Shown: one piece after another, positions 1 to 8,485 of the stretch
Layout of the letters: each line of letters starts with the position of its first letter
How positions within the stretch are numbered: the stretch's first letter is position 1
NCBI RefSeq assembly: GCF_001431505.1
Contig: NZ_LDJP01000006.1
Span: 16,178 to 80,177 of the forward strand
Reading direction: 5' to 3'
Source of the DNA: Stenotrophomonas daejeonensis
GTDB taxonomy: Bacteria > Pseudomonadota > Gammaproteobacteria > Xanthomonadales > Xanthomonadaceae
DNA length: 64,000 nt
Position numbers and translations under genes: made by a program
Notes under the pieces: generated by a model
Database searches by the model: none
What the model was told of the DNA's origin: nothing
What the model saw: the letters and a program-made list of their open reading frames with translations, nothing else

Positions 1-449
1 TGGGCGTGGTGGTCAACCAGCCCTCCGAATACACGCTGGGCGAAGTGCTGGCGCAGATGGAAATCGATACCGACGACAGCCAGCTGACCGCGCTGCCGGT
101 GCTCAGCGGTGGGCCGGTGCATCCCGAGCGCGGCTTCGTCATCCACGACGACGAGCGCGGCTGGGATTCGAGCCTGCAGGTGGGCCGGAGCCTGTACCTG
201 ACCACCTCGCGCGACATCCTCGAGGCGATGGCCCGCGGCGATGGCCCGCGTAATGCGCTGGTCGCGCTCGGCTGCGCCGGCTGGGGGGCGGGGCAGCTGG
301 AGCAGGAGCTGGCCGAGGACAGCTGGCTGACCGTGCCGGCCGATGCCGCGGTGCTGTTCGACACCCCGCTGGAGCAGCGCTGGCAGCTGGCGGCATCGCG
401 CATCGGCGTCGACCTGTTCCGCCTGGCCGGATACAGCGGCCATGCCTGA
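1..449 (+). CDS. yqgE: YqgE/AlgH family protein (5' end outside window)
   Basis: Small cytoplasmic protein of the YqgE/AlgH (DUF179) family, whose biochemical role is not settled. The reading frame is already open at the window edge and begins inside the conserved GxVVNxP block (VVVNQPSE), so the N-terminus is missing. Downstream family features are visible: a GGPV turn, then F-V-I-H-D, and the C-terminal block [16 protein letters not shown]. The stop codon lies inside the start of ruvX (8-nt overlap), the usual yqgE-ruvX-pyrB arrangement in gammaproteobacteria, which implies cotranscription. A GTG at position 6 is an internal valine, not the start. Confidence 0.93.
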   Translation, partial: GVVVNQPSEYTLGEVLAQMEIDTDDSQLTALPVLSGGPVHPERGFVIHDDERGWDSSLQVGRSLYLTTSRDILEAMARGDGPRNALVALGCAGWGAGQLEQELAEDSWLTVPADAAVLFDTPLEQRWQLAASRIGVDLFRLAGYSGHA

Positions 450-906
450 GACACCGTTGTCCACCGACAGCACCGTGCTCGGCTTCGACGTCGGCTCGCG
501 CCGCATCGGCGTGGCCATCGGCAGTGCTTTCGGCGTCGGCGCACGGGCGCTGGCGATGATCGACGTGCGTGCCGACGGCCCCGACTGGAACGCGCTGGAC
601 CGCCTGCACAAGGAGTGGCGGCCGCAGGGCCTGATCGTCGGCGACCCGCTCACGCTCGAAGGCGACGACCAGCCCAACCGCAGGCGCGCCCGCGCCTTCG
701 CCCGCCAGCTGCGGCAGCGCTACGGTGTGCCGGTGCTGCTGGTGGACGAACGTTCCAGCTCGGTGGAGGCCGCGCGCCGCTTCGCCGTCGAGCGCGCCGA
801 AGGCCGCAAGCGCCGCCGCGATGCCGCCAGCCTCGACGCGGTGGCCGCCGCGGTCATCGTCGAACGCTGGCTGTCCGCCCCGCACGACGCCATTCCCGTC
901 ACCTGA
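442..906 (+). CDS. ruvX: Putative pre-16S rRNA nuclease / Holliday-junction resolvase-like protein RuvX (YqgF)
   Basis: 154-residue RNase H-fold protein of the YqgF family, implicated in processing the 5' end of 16S rRNA. The N-terminal strand carries the acidic motif [14 protein letters not shown] (about residues 13-26). The second acidic region is [12 protein letters not shown] and the third [13 protein letters not shown] near the C-terminus, giving the three expected metal-binding carboxylates. The ATG at 442 overlaps the yqgE stop; the longer open frame upstream would only read through yqgE and is not used. pyrB follows after 14 nt, so the three genes probably share a transcript. Confidence 0.95.
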   Translation: MPETPLSTDSTVLGFDVGSRRIGVAIGSAFGVGARALAMIDVRADGPDWNALDRLHKEWRPQGLIVGDPLTLEGDDQPNRRRARAFARQLRQRYGVPVLLVDERSSSVEAARRFAVERAEGRKRRRDAASLDAVAAAVIVERWLSAPHDAIPVT

Positions 907-920
907 CCGAAAGACCCGCC

Positions 921-1877
921 ATGACCGCCACCGCCCCGCAACTCGATTCCGATGGACGCCTGCGCCACCTGCTGACCCTGGAAGGGCTGCCGCGCGAGCA
1001 CCTGCTGCAGCTGCTGGACCGCGCCGGGCAGATCCGCGACGCGGCGGTAGGGCGGGTTGGCAACAAGCGCAACGTGCTGGCCGGCACCGCGGTGTGCACG
1101 CTGTTCTTCGAGCCCTCCACCCGCACCCGCAGCTCGTTCCAGCTGGCCGCGCAGCGGCTGGGCGCGGACGTGCTGAACTTCGACGCCTCCACCTCGTCCA
1201 CGCGCAAGGGGGAAACCGCCACCGACACGCTGCGCAACCTCGAAGCGATGGGCGTGCGCGGCTTCGTCGTGCGCCATCCCGACGACGGCGCCGTGGCCGA
1301 ACTGGCCGCCGCCGCGGGCGAGGGCACCGCGCTGGTCAATGCCGGCGACGGCCGCAGCGCGCACCCCACGCAGGGCCTGCTGGACATGCTGACGTTGCGC
1401 CAGGCCAAAGGCGCGGATTTCTCGAAGCTGAAGGTGCTGATCGTCGGCGACGTCAAGCACTCGCGCGTGGCCCGCACCGACCTGCATGCGCTGCGCACGC
1501 TGGGTACCGGCGAAATCCGCGTGTGCGGCCCGCAATCGCTGCTGCCGGATGATGACACCTTGAAGGGTTGTGTGGTCGGCAAGGATTTCGACGCCATGCT
1601 CGAAGGCGTGGACGCACTGATGATGCTGCGCCTGCAGCGCGAGCGCATGGAGGAAGGGCTGGTGCCGTCGCTGGAGCAGTACCACGCGGACTATGGCTTG
1701 ACCAATGCCCGCCTTGCCCGTGCCGGCAAGGACGCGGCGGTGCTGCACCCGGGGCCGATCAACCGCGGCGTGGAAGTCACCGACGAGGTGGCCGACGGCC
1801 CGCAATCGTGGGTGCTGCGCCAGGTCTGCAACGGCGTCGCCGTGCGCATGGCGGTGCTGGAGACGCTGCTGGGCTGA
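921..1877 (+). CDS. pyrB: Aspartate carbamoyltransferase catalytic chain
   Basis: Catalyses carbamoyl phosphate + L-aspartate to N-carbamoyl-aspartate, the committed step of pyrimidine synthesis. 318 residues. The carbamoyl-phosphate site FFEPSTRTRSSF is at about residues 62-73 (S66-T-R-T-R). A central HPTQGLLD motif and a C-terminal HPGPINRG motif are intact. No pyrI regulatory chain or dihydroorotase-like partner lies next to it, so the enzyme is probably of the type without PyrI. Start chosen at the ATG 14 nt after ruvX; the open frame extends upstream only through ruvX. Confidence 0.97.
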   Translation: MTATAPQLDSDGRLRHLLTLEGLPREHLLQLLDRAGQIRDAAVGRVGNKRNVLAGTAVCTLFFEPSTRTRSSFQLAAQRLGADVLNFDASTSSTRKGETATDTLRNLEAMGVRGFVVRHPDDGAVAELAAAAGEGTALVNAGDGRSAHPTQGLLDMLTLRQAKGADFSKLKVLIVGDVKHSRVARTDLHALRTLGTGEIRVCGPQSLLPDDDTLKGCVVGKDFDAMLEGVDALMMLRLQRERMEEGLVPSLEQYHADYGLTNARLARAGKDAAVLHPGPINRGVEVTDEVADGPQSWVLRQVCNGVAVRMAVLETLLG

Positions 1878-1890
1878 GGATGGCGGGGCA

Positions 1891-1910
1891 GTGCCGGCAA
1901 TGGCCGGCAC
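1891..1910. repeat. Short GC-rich palindrome, SMAG-like relic / possible terminator
   Basis: GTGCCGGC-aatg-GCCGGCAC forms a perfect 8-bp stem with a 4-nt loop just after the pyrB stop and before the convergent esterase. It matches the stem of the GTAG-ended repeats at 5797-5866 but lacks the terminal GTAG. It may end transcription of either gene; there is no U-tract. Confidence 0.5.
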
Positions 1911-1925
1911 CGGCTCCCGCCCGGT

Positions 1926-2738
1926 TCAGCGTTCCTGCGCGAACAGCCATCGCCACAGCGCCGGATCGGCGTAGGTGGCATCCCATGCGTTGTGGTCGCC
2001 CTGCGGGTATTCGGTGTAGCGCGCGTCGCGGGCGTTCGCCGCCTGGAAGGCGTCGCGCAGGCGGCGGTCGTCGTCCGGCGGCACCGCCTCGTCCAGTGCG
2101 CCGTGGAAAATCCAGATCGGCACGTCCTTCAGGCGCTGGGCCAGTGCGGCATACGGGTCGCTTTCCTGCGCCAGTGCTTCGACCATCAGGCCGGGGCGTT
2201 CGCTGCGCGGGGCGCGGATGCCGCCGCAGATCGGCACGATGGCGGCGAAGCGCGTCGGTTCGGCCAAGGCGATGTTCCAGCTGCCGTAGCCGCCCATCGA
2301 CATGCCGGTCAGGTATTGGCGCGCAGGGTCGGCGGCGAACTCGGCGATTGCCGCGTCGAGCGCGGCCAGTGCCAGCCGGTTGTTGCGGTCGCTCCATTCT
2401 TCGCCCTCCGGTGCCTGCGGCAGCACCGCCAGCGCGGGGAAATCGGCGGCATGGGTGCGCAGGTAGGGGCCAAGCCCCGCCTCGGTCTGCTTGACGCCGT
2501 CGCGCCCGCGTTCGCCCGAGCCATGCAGGAACAGCACCACCGGCAAGGGGCCGGACCTGCGCGCGGATGCGGCGGGGACGAACACCTGATAGGGCATGCG
2601 CGTGCCTTCCAGCTCGATGCTGCGGGCAACGAAGCGGCCTTGGCCGGCGTCGGGCAGCGAAGCACAGGCGGCCACGAGGGCCGGCAGGGCAAGCGCGAGG
2701 GCAAGGCGGGTGAGCGGGCGAAGCAACGGGAGTGCCAT
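1926..2738 (-). CDS. Predicted lipoprotein esterase (alpha/beta hydrolase, PHB-depolymerase/feruloyl-esterase-like)
   Basis: 270-residue secreted alpha/beta hydrolase. The N-terminus is a lipoprotein signal peptide with lipobox LVAAC (acylated Cys25), so the enzyme should be membrane-anchored in the periplasm or outer membrane. Nucleophile elbow GMSMGGYG (Ser147), acid Asp216 in HGALDEAVP and His249 in GDHNAW form a complete triad. LHGSGERG (about 71-78) is the oxyanion-loop motif of the dienelactone/PHB-depolymerase-like esterases. The substrate cannot be told from sequence; short carboxylic or carbohydrate esters are typical. Monocistronic, convergent with pyrB. Confidence 0.85.
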   Translation of the reverse strand: MALPLLRPLTRLALALALPALVAACASLPDAGQGRFVARSIELEGTRMPYQVFVPAASARRSGPLPVVLFLHGSGERGRDGVKQTEAGLGPYLRTHAADFPALAVLPQAPEGEEWSDRNNRLALAALDAAIAEFAADPARQYLTGMSMGGYGSWNIALAEPTRFAAIVPICGGIRAPRSERPGLMVEALAQESDPYAALAQRLKDVPIWIFHGALDEAVPPDDDRRLRDAFQAANARDARYTEYPQGDHNAWDATYADPALWRWLFAQER

Positions 2739-2805
2739 GACGGATTCCGGTTCGGGGCCACCGACATCCTAGCGGGCTGCCGCGGTACCGGCAGCCTGCA
2801 TGGCA

Positions 2806-3072
2806 TCAATGCGGAGGCGGGGCGCTGGCCAATATCGCCAACTGCTCCTGCGCCTCGGCATTGCCGGCCGCGGCCGCCGCCTGCACCCGGGCGAGGTCCG
2901 GGTGCAACACCACCAGCAACGGGAATTCGCATTGCGGGCAGGCGTACTCGCTCTGCTCGTCGTGCAGTTCCATTTCCATCTGCCGGGAGTCGCCCTGCCA
3001 GTCGCAGGCGGGGCAGGCGTGGCGCTGGCCGCGCCAGCCGGGCTGGTAGTAGTCGGTGACGGTGGTGGTCAT
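2806..3072 (-). CDS. Small zinc-ribbon protein, function unknown
   Basis: 88-residue protein with two CxxC knuckles, C20-P-A-C23 and C45-P-Q-C48, as expected for a zinc ribbon, followed by an alanine/glutamate-rich helix. The ATG begins one nucleotide after the stop of the upstream XRE regulator gene, so the pair is almost certainly cotranscribed and translationally coupled. The open frame continues upstream, but that extension would read through the regulator. No assigned function; the pairing suggests a partner or target of the regulator. Confidence 0.75.
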   Translation of the reverse strand: MTTTVTDYYQPGWRGQRHACPACDWQGDSRQMEMELHDEQSEYACPQCEFPLLVVLHPDLARVQAAAAAGNAEAQEQLAILASAPPPH

Positions 3073-3073
3073 G

Positions 3074-3322
3074 TCAGGTCGCCGGAGCGTCATCGCGCAA
3101 CAGATCGACGATATCCACTTCCAGCGCAGTGGCCAGCCGGTCCAATCCATCGATGCTGATGTTGGTCACGCAGCGCTCCAGTTGCGACACGTAGGTGCGG
3201 TGGAAGTCGGCCAGCTCCGCCAGTTGTTCCTGGCTCAGGCCGCGTTCGTTTCGCAAGGCCCTGATGTTGCGGGAAATGCGCTGCCGGGCGGTGCAGGCAG
3301 GCGGGGGCGCGGTCTTGACCAT
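3074..3322 (-). CDS. XRE-family transcriptional regulator
   Basis: 82-residue single-domain DNA-binding protein of the lambda-Cro/C1 (XRE) type. The helix-turn-helix covers about residues 15-72: RISRNIRALRNERGLSQEQL, then AELADFHRTYVSQLER as turn and recognition helix, and a C-terminal helix LDRLATALEVDIVDLL. No sensor domain. It heads a two-gene unit with the zinc-ribbon gene. Tandem repeats lie immediately upstream (3338-3383) and could be its operator, which would give autorepression and perhaps control of the divergent outer-membrane protein gene. Confidence 0.88.
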   Translation of the reverse strand: MVKTAPPPACTARQRISRNIRALRNERGLSQEQLAELADFHRTYVSQLERCVTNISIDGLDRLATALEVDIVDLLRDDAPAT

Positions 3323-3337
3323 GCCGGCCAGAGTCAG

Positions 3338-3383
3338 CGACTACCGCTTGACGATCTACAGCGTATCAATCTACTGCGTTTGA
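3338..3383. promoter_or_regulatory. Tandem 15-bp repeats, probable XRE operator
   Basis: Two adjacent direct repeats, ATCTACAGCGTATCA (3354-3368) and ATCTACTGCGTTTGA (3369-3383), differ at four positions. A weaker third copy, gactaccgcttga, lies just upstream at about 3339-3351. They occupy the divergent region between the XRE gene and the barrel-protein gene. A TATACT (3389-3394) just beyond could be a -10 element for the rightward gene. Confidence 0.5.
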
Positions 3384-3468
3384 ATCCCTATACTTGAATG
3401 CAGGCCACGCCGGTCATGGCCGGGGCACTGCCGGTTCAAGGGGCATCAATTCACAAGGGGACAAACGC

Positions 3469-4257
3469 ATGAAGATGGAAATCAGGGCCGTTTGCGCGGG
3501 CGCGGTGGTGCTCGCGGCGATGGCTTGGGTACAGGACGCCCACGCGCAGCGTTCGCCGTGGTGGGAGCGACAGAAGGCGGCGCAGGCAAGCGAGGCCACG
3601 TCCGTCGCGCAGGATGGCTCCGCGCAACCGGCAGTGCAGCAGCCGTACCAGCCGTATGTGCCTGCCGTCCGGCGGGAAAAGATCGAAGGGCCGGGCTACA
3701 CCTACATCGAGGCTGGCGCCGCTCGCGTGGACGTGGACATGTACGACGTCAGCGAGAGTGGCAATGGCGGTTACCTGCGCGGCTCGCTGGCCATCACCGA
3801 CGATCTCTACCTGTTCGGCGGCTACGACCGCGTGGCGAAAAGCTGGAGCGTGGATGCCGAACACGCCAAGGTCACCATCGACCAGGCAGAGTTCGGTCTG
3901 GGTGCGAGTGTTTCGCTTTCCCGACGCGTGGATTTCACCAGCGAGCTGTCGCTGCTGCGGTTGGGCGGCAAGCTGGATTACAAGGACCGGGACTACCCCG
4001 AGGACGACTTCAGCGGCAGCGACTACCTGTATGCCGGCAAGCTGATGCTGGGTATCCGCGCAAGGCCGGTGTCCAACCTGGAGCTGTGGGCCAAGGCCGG
4101 CTACCTGCGCGTGGACGACAACCTGCTGATCGACGATTCGGCGGTCGGCAACGTCGGCATCCAGTACCGCTTCACCCCGACCTGGGGCGTGGTGGGCGAA
4201 GCGGAGTTCTACGAGGACGTGCGCTTCTACCGGCTGGGCGTTCGCGCCAGTTTCTGA
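3469..4257 (+). CDS. Outer-membrane beta-barrel protein, function unknown
   Basis: 262-residue exported protein. The signal peptide ends at A-H-A before QRSPWWERQ; a low-complexity Ala/Gln/Pro linker follows (about 30-65). The rest alternates amphipathic strands and ends in RLGVRASF, with a terminal Phe as expected for BamA-dependent barrels. Its size and strand pattern suggest a small 8-stranded barrel of the OmpA/opacity-like type. Translation is taken from the ATG at 3469, which is followed directly by the signal peptide; SD-like AAGGGG lies about 9 nt upstream. No substrate or partner can be named. Confidence 0.75.
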   Translation: MKMEIRAVCAGAVVLAAMAWVQDAHAQRSPWWERQKAAQASEATSVAQDGSAQPAVQQPYQPYVPAVRREKIEGPGYTYIEAGAARVDVDMYDVSESGNGGYLRGSLAITDDLYLFGGYDRVAKSWSVDAEHAKVTIDQAEFGLGASVSLSRRVDFTSELSLLRLGGKLDYKDRDYPEDDFSGSDYLYAGKLMLGIRARPVSNLELWAKAGYLRVDDNLLIDDSAVGNVGIQYRFTPTWGVVGEAEFYEDVRFYRLGVRASF

Positions 4258-4279
4258 TCGCCGCAAGCCGGTGCATGGA

Positions 4280-4315
4280 GCCGGAGCCCTTCGCGGGGTT
4301 CCGGCTTTGCTTTTA
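4280..4315. terminator. Bidirectional intrinsic terminator
   Basis: Stem GCCGGAGCCC (4280-4289), loop ttcgc, arm ggggttccggc (4295-4305) with one mismatch, followed by tttgctttt. It sits between the convergent barrel-protein gene and mgtE. Confidence 0.7.
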
Positions 4316-5677
4316 TCAGTGCAGCAGGATCATCGTGGCCAGGCCGAGGAAGGCGAAGAAGCCCATCACGTCGGTGACCGCGGTGACCACCACGGTGCCG
4401 GCGACGGCCGGGTCGACGTTCATGCGCTTGAGCATCAGCGGCAGCAGTACGCCGGACAGGGCGGCGGCGCAGAAGTTGATGACCAGTGCCAGGGCGATGA
4501 CCAGGGACAGCAGCAGGCTGTGGAACCAGAGGAAGGCGACCACGCCGACCAGTGCGCCGATCAGGGTGCCGTTGATCAGCGCGACCCGCATCTCCTTCCA
4601 CAGCAGGATGCGGGCATTGCTCGCGCCCACCTGGCCCAGCGCAAGGCCGCGCACCATCAGCGTCAGCACCTGCACCGCGGCGTTGCCGCCGACGCCGGCG
4701 ACGATCGGCATCAGCACCGCCAGCGCCACGACCTTCTCCAGCGTGACCTCGAACTGGCCGATCACGCTGGCGGCCAGGAAGGCGGTGCACAGGTTGATGC
4801 CCAGCCACACCACGCGGCCGCGCACGGCGCGCTTGATCGGCGAGAACAGGTCCTCTTCCTCGTCCAGGCCGGCGGCGCCCAATGCCTGGTGCTCGGCCTG
4901 CTCGCGGATGATGTCGATCACGTCGTCGACGGTGATGCGGCCCAGCAGCACGTTGCCGTCGTCCACCACCGGGGCCGAAACCCAGTCGTTGTCGGAGAAC
5001 TGGCGCGCGACCTGCTGGGCCGAGGCATCGACGTGCAGCGATTCGAGTTCGTCGTCGATCAGCTTGTTGATCGGCGTGCCGGGGTCGTGCGTGATCAGGT
5101 CCTGCAATGCGACCCAGCCGATCAGCTGGTGGCGGCGGTTGACCACGTAAAGATGGTCGGTGTGGTCGGGCAGTTCGCCGCGCAGGCGCAGGTAGCGCAG
5201 CACCACGTCGATGTTGACGTCGGCGCGCACGGTGACCACGTCCGGGTTCATCAGGCGCCCGGCGCTGTCCTCGGGGTAGGACAGCACCTGCTCCAGCCGC
5301 TCGCGGTTCTCGCGGTCCATCGACTTGAGCACTTCGTCGATGACGGTGTCGGGCAGGTCCTCGACCAGGTCGGCGAGGTCGTCGATGTCCAGGTCCTCGA
5401 CCGCGGCGATGATCTCGTCCGGGTCCATGTCGGCCAGCAGGCTCTCGCGCACCTCGTCGCCGACGTGGACCAGCACCTCGCCGTCGTCCTCGGGATCGAC
5501 CAGCCCCCACACCACCTCGCGCTTGCCCGGCGGCAGCGATTCGAGCAGGTTGCCGATCTCGGCCGGCGCCAGCGTGTTGACCAGCCGCCGCACCGGCCCG
5601 AGCCGACCGCTGTCCAGCGCGTCGGAAAGCATGCGCAACTGGCGTGCGGTCTTGTCGTGGCGGACGGCTTCGGCCAT
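4316..5677 (-). CDS. mgtE: Magnesium transporter MgtE
   Basis: 453-residue inner-membrane Mg2+ channel. An acidic helical N domain (about 1-130, with the LLESLPPGKRE and DMDPDE repeats) precedes two CBS domains (about 135-255; MNPDVVTVRADVNID, LQDLITHDPGTPINKL, RITVDDVIDIIREQ). A five-helix membrane domain follows (about 285-453) with the pore motif PIVAGVGGNAAVQ. In the family the N and CBS domains sense cytoplasmic Mg2+ and gate the pore. The start at 5677 has a GGGGA-type SD; the longer open frame upstream lacks family similarity. It is the last gene of the minus-strand series but is separated from ptsI by 274 bp of repeats, so it probably has its own promoter. Confidence 0.96.
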   Translation of the reverse strand: MAEAVRHDKTARQLRMLSDALDSGRLGPVRRLVNTLAPAEIGNLLESLPPGKREVVWGLVDPEDDGEVLVHVGDEVRESLLADMDPDEIIAAVEDLDIDDLADLVEDLPDTVIDEVLKSMDRENRERLEQVLSYPEDSAGRLMNPDVVTVRADVNIDVVLRYLRLRGELPDHTDHLYVVNRRHQLIGWVALQDLITHDPGTPINKLIDDELESLHVDASAQQVARQFSDNDWVSAPVVDDGNVLLGRITVDDVIDIIREQAEHQALGAAGLDEEEDLFSPIKRAVRGRVVWLGINLCTAFLAASVIGQFEVTLEKVVALAVLMPIVAGVGGNAAVQVLTLMVRGLALGQVGASNARILLWKEMRVALINGTLIGALVGVVAFLWFHSLLLSLVIALALVINFCAAALSGVLLPLMLKRMNVDPAVAGTVVVTAVTDVMGFFAFLGLATMILLH

Positions 5678-5796
5678 CGGAACTCCGGGGAGGGGGAAGG
5701 GGAAAGGACGCGGTCCGGTGCAGGATGCGGCGACGGAGATGTTCGGCGCGTCATTATCACGCGGCGACGTTTCAGTGCACACCCTCGCGGATGCGG

Positions 5797-5866
5797 TGGT
5801 GCCGGCCGCTGGCCGGCAACTGCAATGGCAATGATCGTGAGGCTGCCGGCCAGCGGCCGGCACTAC
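5797..5866. repeat. SMAG-like palindromic repeat, inverted dimer
   Basis: Two copies of the stem-loop GTGCCGGCCGCTGGCCGGCA face each other: 5797-5819 on the plus strand (end GTGG) and 5842-5866 on the minus strand (end GTAG). The GTAG terminus and GCCGGC-rich stem match the description of S. maltophilia SMAG REP elements. It lies in the mgtE-ptsI gap. Confidence 0.75.
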
Positions 5867-5883
5867 CGTGGGTCAGGGGCACG

Positions 5884-5946
5884 GTGCAGGAGCGCACCTT
5901 GGTGCGTGATGTGGCCTCCCCGGTAATGCCCCTCGCGCACCAGGGG
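5884..5946. repeat. Diverged long GTAG-type inverted repeat
   Basis: gcaggagcgcaccttggtgc, then gatgtggcctccccggta, then a partial complementary arm. It is a decayed relative of the perfect element at 49429-49500, sharing the AGGAGCGCAC arm and the GGCCTtCCCGGTA loop. Confidence 0.6.
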
Positions 5947-5951
5947 GGGGC

Positions 5952-7673
5952 CTATGTGGTTGCCTGGATCATCCAGCGTTCGATGCCGCGGCGATCGCGC
6001 AGCGCCAGCAGTTTCGGCGCGAGGGCGCGCAGGTCGGCCAGCCTGCTTTCGCGGATGGCACGGCGCACTTCCAGCAGCGTGGCCGGGTGCAGGCTGAGTT
6101 CGGTGAGCCCCAGCGCCAGCAGCAGCGGGGTCATGCGCGCATCGCCGGCGATTTCGCCGCAGACCGACAGCGGCACGCCGTGCGCGCGCGCGGTTTCGAC
6201 CACCTGTGCCAGCAGCCGCAGCAGCGCCGGATGCAGCGGCGAATACAGTTCGCTTACCGCTTCGTTGTTGCGGTCGGCGGCCAGCAGGTATTGCACCAGG
6301 TCGTTGGTGCCGATGGAGAGGAAATCCACCTGGTCGATGAAGCTGTCCAGCGCCAGCGCCGCGGCAGGGACCTCGATCATCGCCCCGACCGGCACGTGTT
6401 CGGCCAGGGCGTGGCCTTCGGCGCGCAGGATGCCGGCGAGCTTGACGATGCGGCGCTTGATGGCGAGCACTTCCTCGCGGGTGCTGACCATCGGCACGAG
6501 GATGCGCACCGGGCCGTAGCCGGAGGCGCGCAGCAGGGCGCGCAGCTGGGTATCGGCGACCTTGGGGCGGGCCAGCAGCAGGCGGATGCCGCGCAGGCCG
6601 AGCGCGGGGTTTTCCTCGCTGCCCAGCGCCAGCCCGGTGCGGTCGGCCTTGTCCGCGCCGAGGTCGAGGATGCGGATGGTGACCGGGCGGCCGCTCATGC
6701 CCAGCACCGCGTCGCGGTAGCTGTGGAACTGTTCTTCCTCGTCCGGCAGCGCATTGCGCTGCAGGAACAGGAATTCGGTGCGGTACAGGCCCAGCCCGTG
6801 CGCGCCCAGCGCATGCGCCTGCGCCACGTCCTCGCGCGATTCGGCGTTGGCCAGCAGGGTGATGTCCGCGCCGTCGAGGGTGCGGCTGGGCTTGGAGCGC
6901 AGGTGGCCCAGCTCGCGCTGCTCGCGTGCCAGTTCGCGCAGGCGCTGGCGGTACTGGCGCAGGTCGTCGGCGGCCGGGTCCAGCACCACCTCGCCGCTGC
7001 CGCCGTCGACGATCAGCACGTCGCCGTCGTTGATCCGGTGCAGCACGCCGCTGGCGGCGACCACCAGCGGCAGGTGCAGGCTGCGGGCCAGGATGGCGCT
7101 GTGCGACAGCGGGCTGCCGGCGCTGCTGACGATGCCGACCACGCCCTGCGCCTGCAGCTGCGCCAGTTCGGAAGGCGCCACGTTCTCGCAGACGAGGATT
7201 TCGCCGGCCAGCCCCTTCACGCTGGCCGGACGCTTGTGCAGGAAGGCGTTGATGCGGCCGATGACGTGGTCCAGGTCGTCCAGCCGGCTCTTGAGGTAGT
7301 CATCCTCCATGCCCTCGAACACCTGCGCCAACTTGTCGCGCTGCACGCGCAGGGCATAGGCGGCGCTGTAGCGGTGGCTGCGGATCAGCTCGTCCAGCGC
7401 GAACAGCAGTTCGGGATCGTCCAGCAGCATGGCGTGCAGGTCGAGGAACTCGCCGACCTCGGCCGGCAGCGCACCCTGCAGGCGCTGGCGCAGCTCGCGC
7501 ATCTCGGTGCGCGCGGCCTCGATGGCCTGGTGCAGGCGCTGCAGCTCGGCATCCACCGCATTGGCGGCGATGCGCTTTTCCCCGACGTCCTGGGTGGGAG
7601 GCAGGCGTACCCGCGCGCGCCCCAGCGCGCTGCCGCGCGAGGCGCCGTGGCCCTGCAGGCGCAGTGCGCTCAT
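5952..7673 (-). CDS. ptsI: Phosphoenolpyruvate-protein phosphotransferase (PTS enzyme I)
   Basis: 573-residue enzyme I that takes phosphate from PEP and passes it to HPr. The N-terminal HPr-binding/phosphohistidine domain carries the active His191 in AGSPLSHSAILARS. The PEP-binding TIM-barrel domain has LYRTEFLFLQ, the DLGADK block, FLSIGTNDLVQY and the active cysteine in SVCGEIAGD near the C-terminus. It lies 37 nt downstream of ptsH and is the last gene of the regulatory-PTS cluster. No EIIB/EIIC permease is in the window, so its main outputs here are probably regulatory (EIIA-Man-like, EIIA-Ntr, HprK). Confidence 0.97.
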   Translation of the reverse strand: MSALRLQGHGASRGSALGRARVRLPPTQDVGEKRIAANAVDAELQRLHQAIEAARTEMRELRQRLQGALPAEVGEFLDLHAMLLDDPELLFALDELIRSHRYSAAYALRVQRDKLAQVFEGMEDDYLKSRLDDLDHVIGRINAFLHKRPASVKGLAGEILVCENVAPSELAQLQAQGVVGIVSSAGSPLSHSAILARSLHLPLVVAASGVLHRINDGDVLIVDGGSGEVVLDPAADDLRQYRQRLRELAREQRELGHLRSKPSRTLDGADITLLANAESREDVAQAHALGAHGLGLYRTEFLFLQRNALPDEEEQFHSYRDAVLGMSGRPVTIRILDLGADKADRTGLALGSEENPALGLRGIRLLLARPKVADTQLRALLRASGYGPVRILVPMVSTREEVLAIKRRIVKLAGILRAEGHALAEHVPVGAMIEVPAAALALDSFIDQVDFLSIGTNDLVQYLLAADRNNEAVSELYSPLHPALLRLLAQVVETARAHGVPLSVCGEIAGDARMTPLLLALGLTELSLHPATLLEVRRAIRESRLADLRALAPKLLALRDRRGIERWMIQATT

Positions 7674-7710
7674 GCGGCCACGCCGGCTGGACGGGCGGGT
7701 CCGGCGGCCA

Positions 7711-7980
7711 TCAACTGTCCTCGTCGAAGCGGCGTTCGAACAGGGCGGCGACCGCGTCGAGGGCGGCGGCTTCGTCCTCGCCGTCCACGCGCACGGTGAC
7801 CGGCGTGCCCTGGCCGGCGGCCAGCAGCATCACGCCCATGATGCTCTTGGCGTTGACCTCGCGGCCCTTGGCCACCAGCGTGGCGTTGGCGCGGAAGCCG
7901 GACAGCAGCTGCACCAGCTTGGCGGTGGCGCGGGCGTGCAGGCCGAGGCGGTTGGATACGGTGAGTTCGCGTTCAAGCAT
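7711..7980 (-). CDS. ptsH: Phosphocarrier protein HPr
   Basis: 89-residue HPr. The phosphorylatable histidine is His15 in RLGLHARAT. The regulatory serine is Ser46 in AKSIMGVMLL, the site modified by HPr kinase/phosphorylase, whose gene (hprK) is in the same cluster. The ATG at 7980 (MLEREL) fits the family start and overlaps the stop of the upstream EIIA gene by 8 nt. An upstream in-frame ATG would add six residues and has no family support. Confidence 0.97.
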   Translation of the reverse strand: MLERELTVSNRLGLHARATAKLVQLLSGFRANATLVAKGREVNAKSIMGVMLLAAGQGTPVTVRVDGEDEAAALDAVAALFERRFDEDS

Positions 7981-8365
7981 CGTCGATGATGGCTCCATTG
8001 CGGGCGCCCGCCGCGGCGGTGGCGGGCAGTTGGTCCAGTCCCTGTTCCGGATAGTTCATTACCCGCAGCAGCATCGGCAGGCTCAGTGCCGACACCCGCC
8101 GCACCGGCGTGCCCAGCCGCGCCAGCCGCGCGGCCAGGTTGCTGGGGCTGGCGCCGTACAGGTCGGTCAGCAGCAGCACGCCGGCTTCGCCCTCCACCCG
8201 CCGCAGTGCCGCCGATGCCTGTGGCAGCAGTGCGTCGAGGTCGGCGTCGAACGGTACTTCGAAGGCTTCGGCCTTCAGCGGCAGTTGCCGCAGCAGGCGC
8301 GTGGCCACTTCCAGCAGGGAAGCGCCGACGCCGGGATGGGTCACGAGGAGAATGCCGCAGGTCAT
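7973..8365 (-). CDS. PTS EIIA component, mannose/fructose (Man) family
   Basis: 130-residue single-domain EIIA of the mannose family. The phosphorylation site is the early His10 in GILLVTHPGVG. LLTDLYGASPSN (about 65-76) is the conserved second active-site loop. In the family this domain is usually part of an EIIAB permease; here it stands alone between rapZ and ptsH with no EIIB, EIIC or EIID nearby. I therefore infer a regulatory acceptor of HPr phosphate rather than sugar transport. It overlaps ptsH by 8 nt. Confidence 0.92.
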   Translation of the reverse strand: MTCGILLVTHPGVGASLLEVATRLLRQLPLKAEAFEVPFDADLDALLPQASAALRRVEGEAGVLLLTDLYGASPSNLAARLARLGTPVRRVSALSLPMLLRVMNYPEQGLDQLPATAAAGARNGAIIDDA

Positions 8366-8485
8366 GGTCGAACGTTAGCAGGTCGGAAGGCAGAAGTAAG
8401 GCGTCGGGAGGAGGGAAACAAGGGCGTGCGCCGGTCTTTCGCGGTGCCGTTCCCGCTTCCCGTTCCCGCGCTCACCCCGGCCCGG

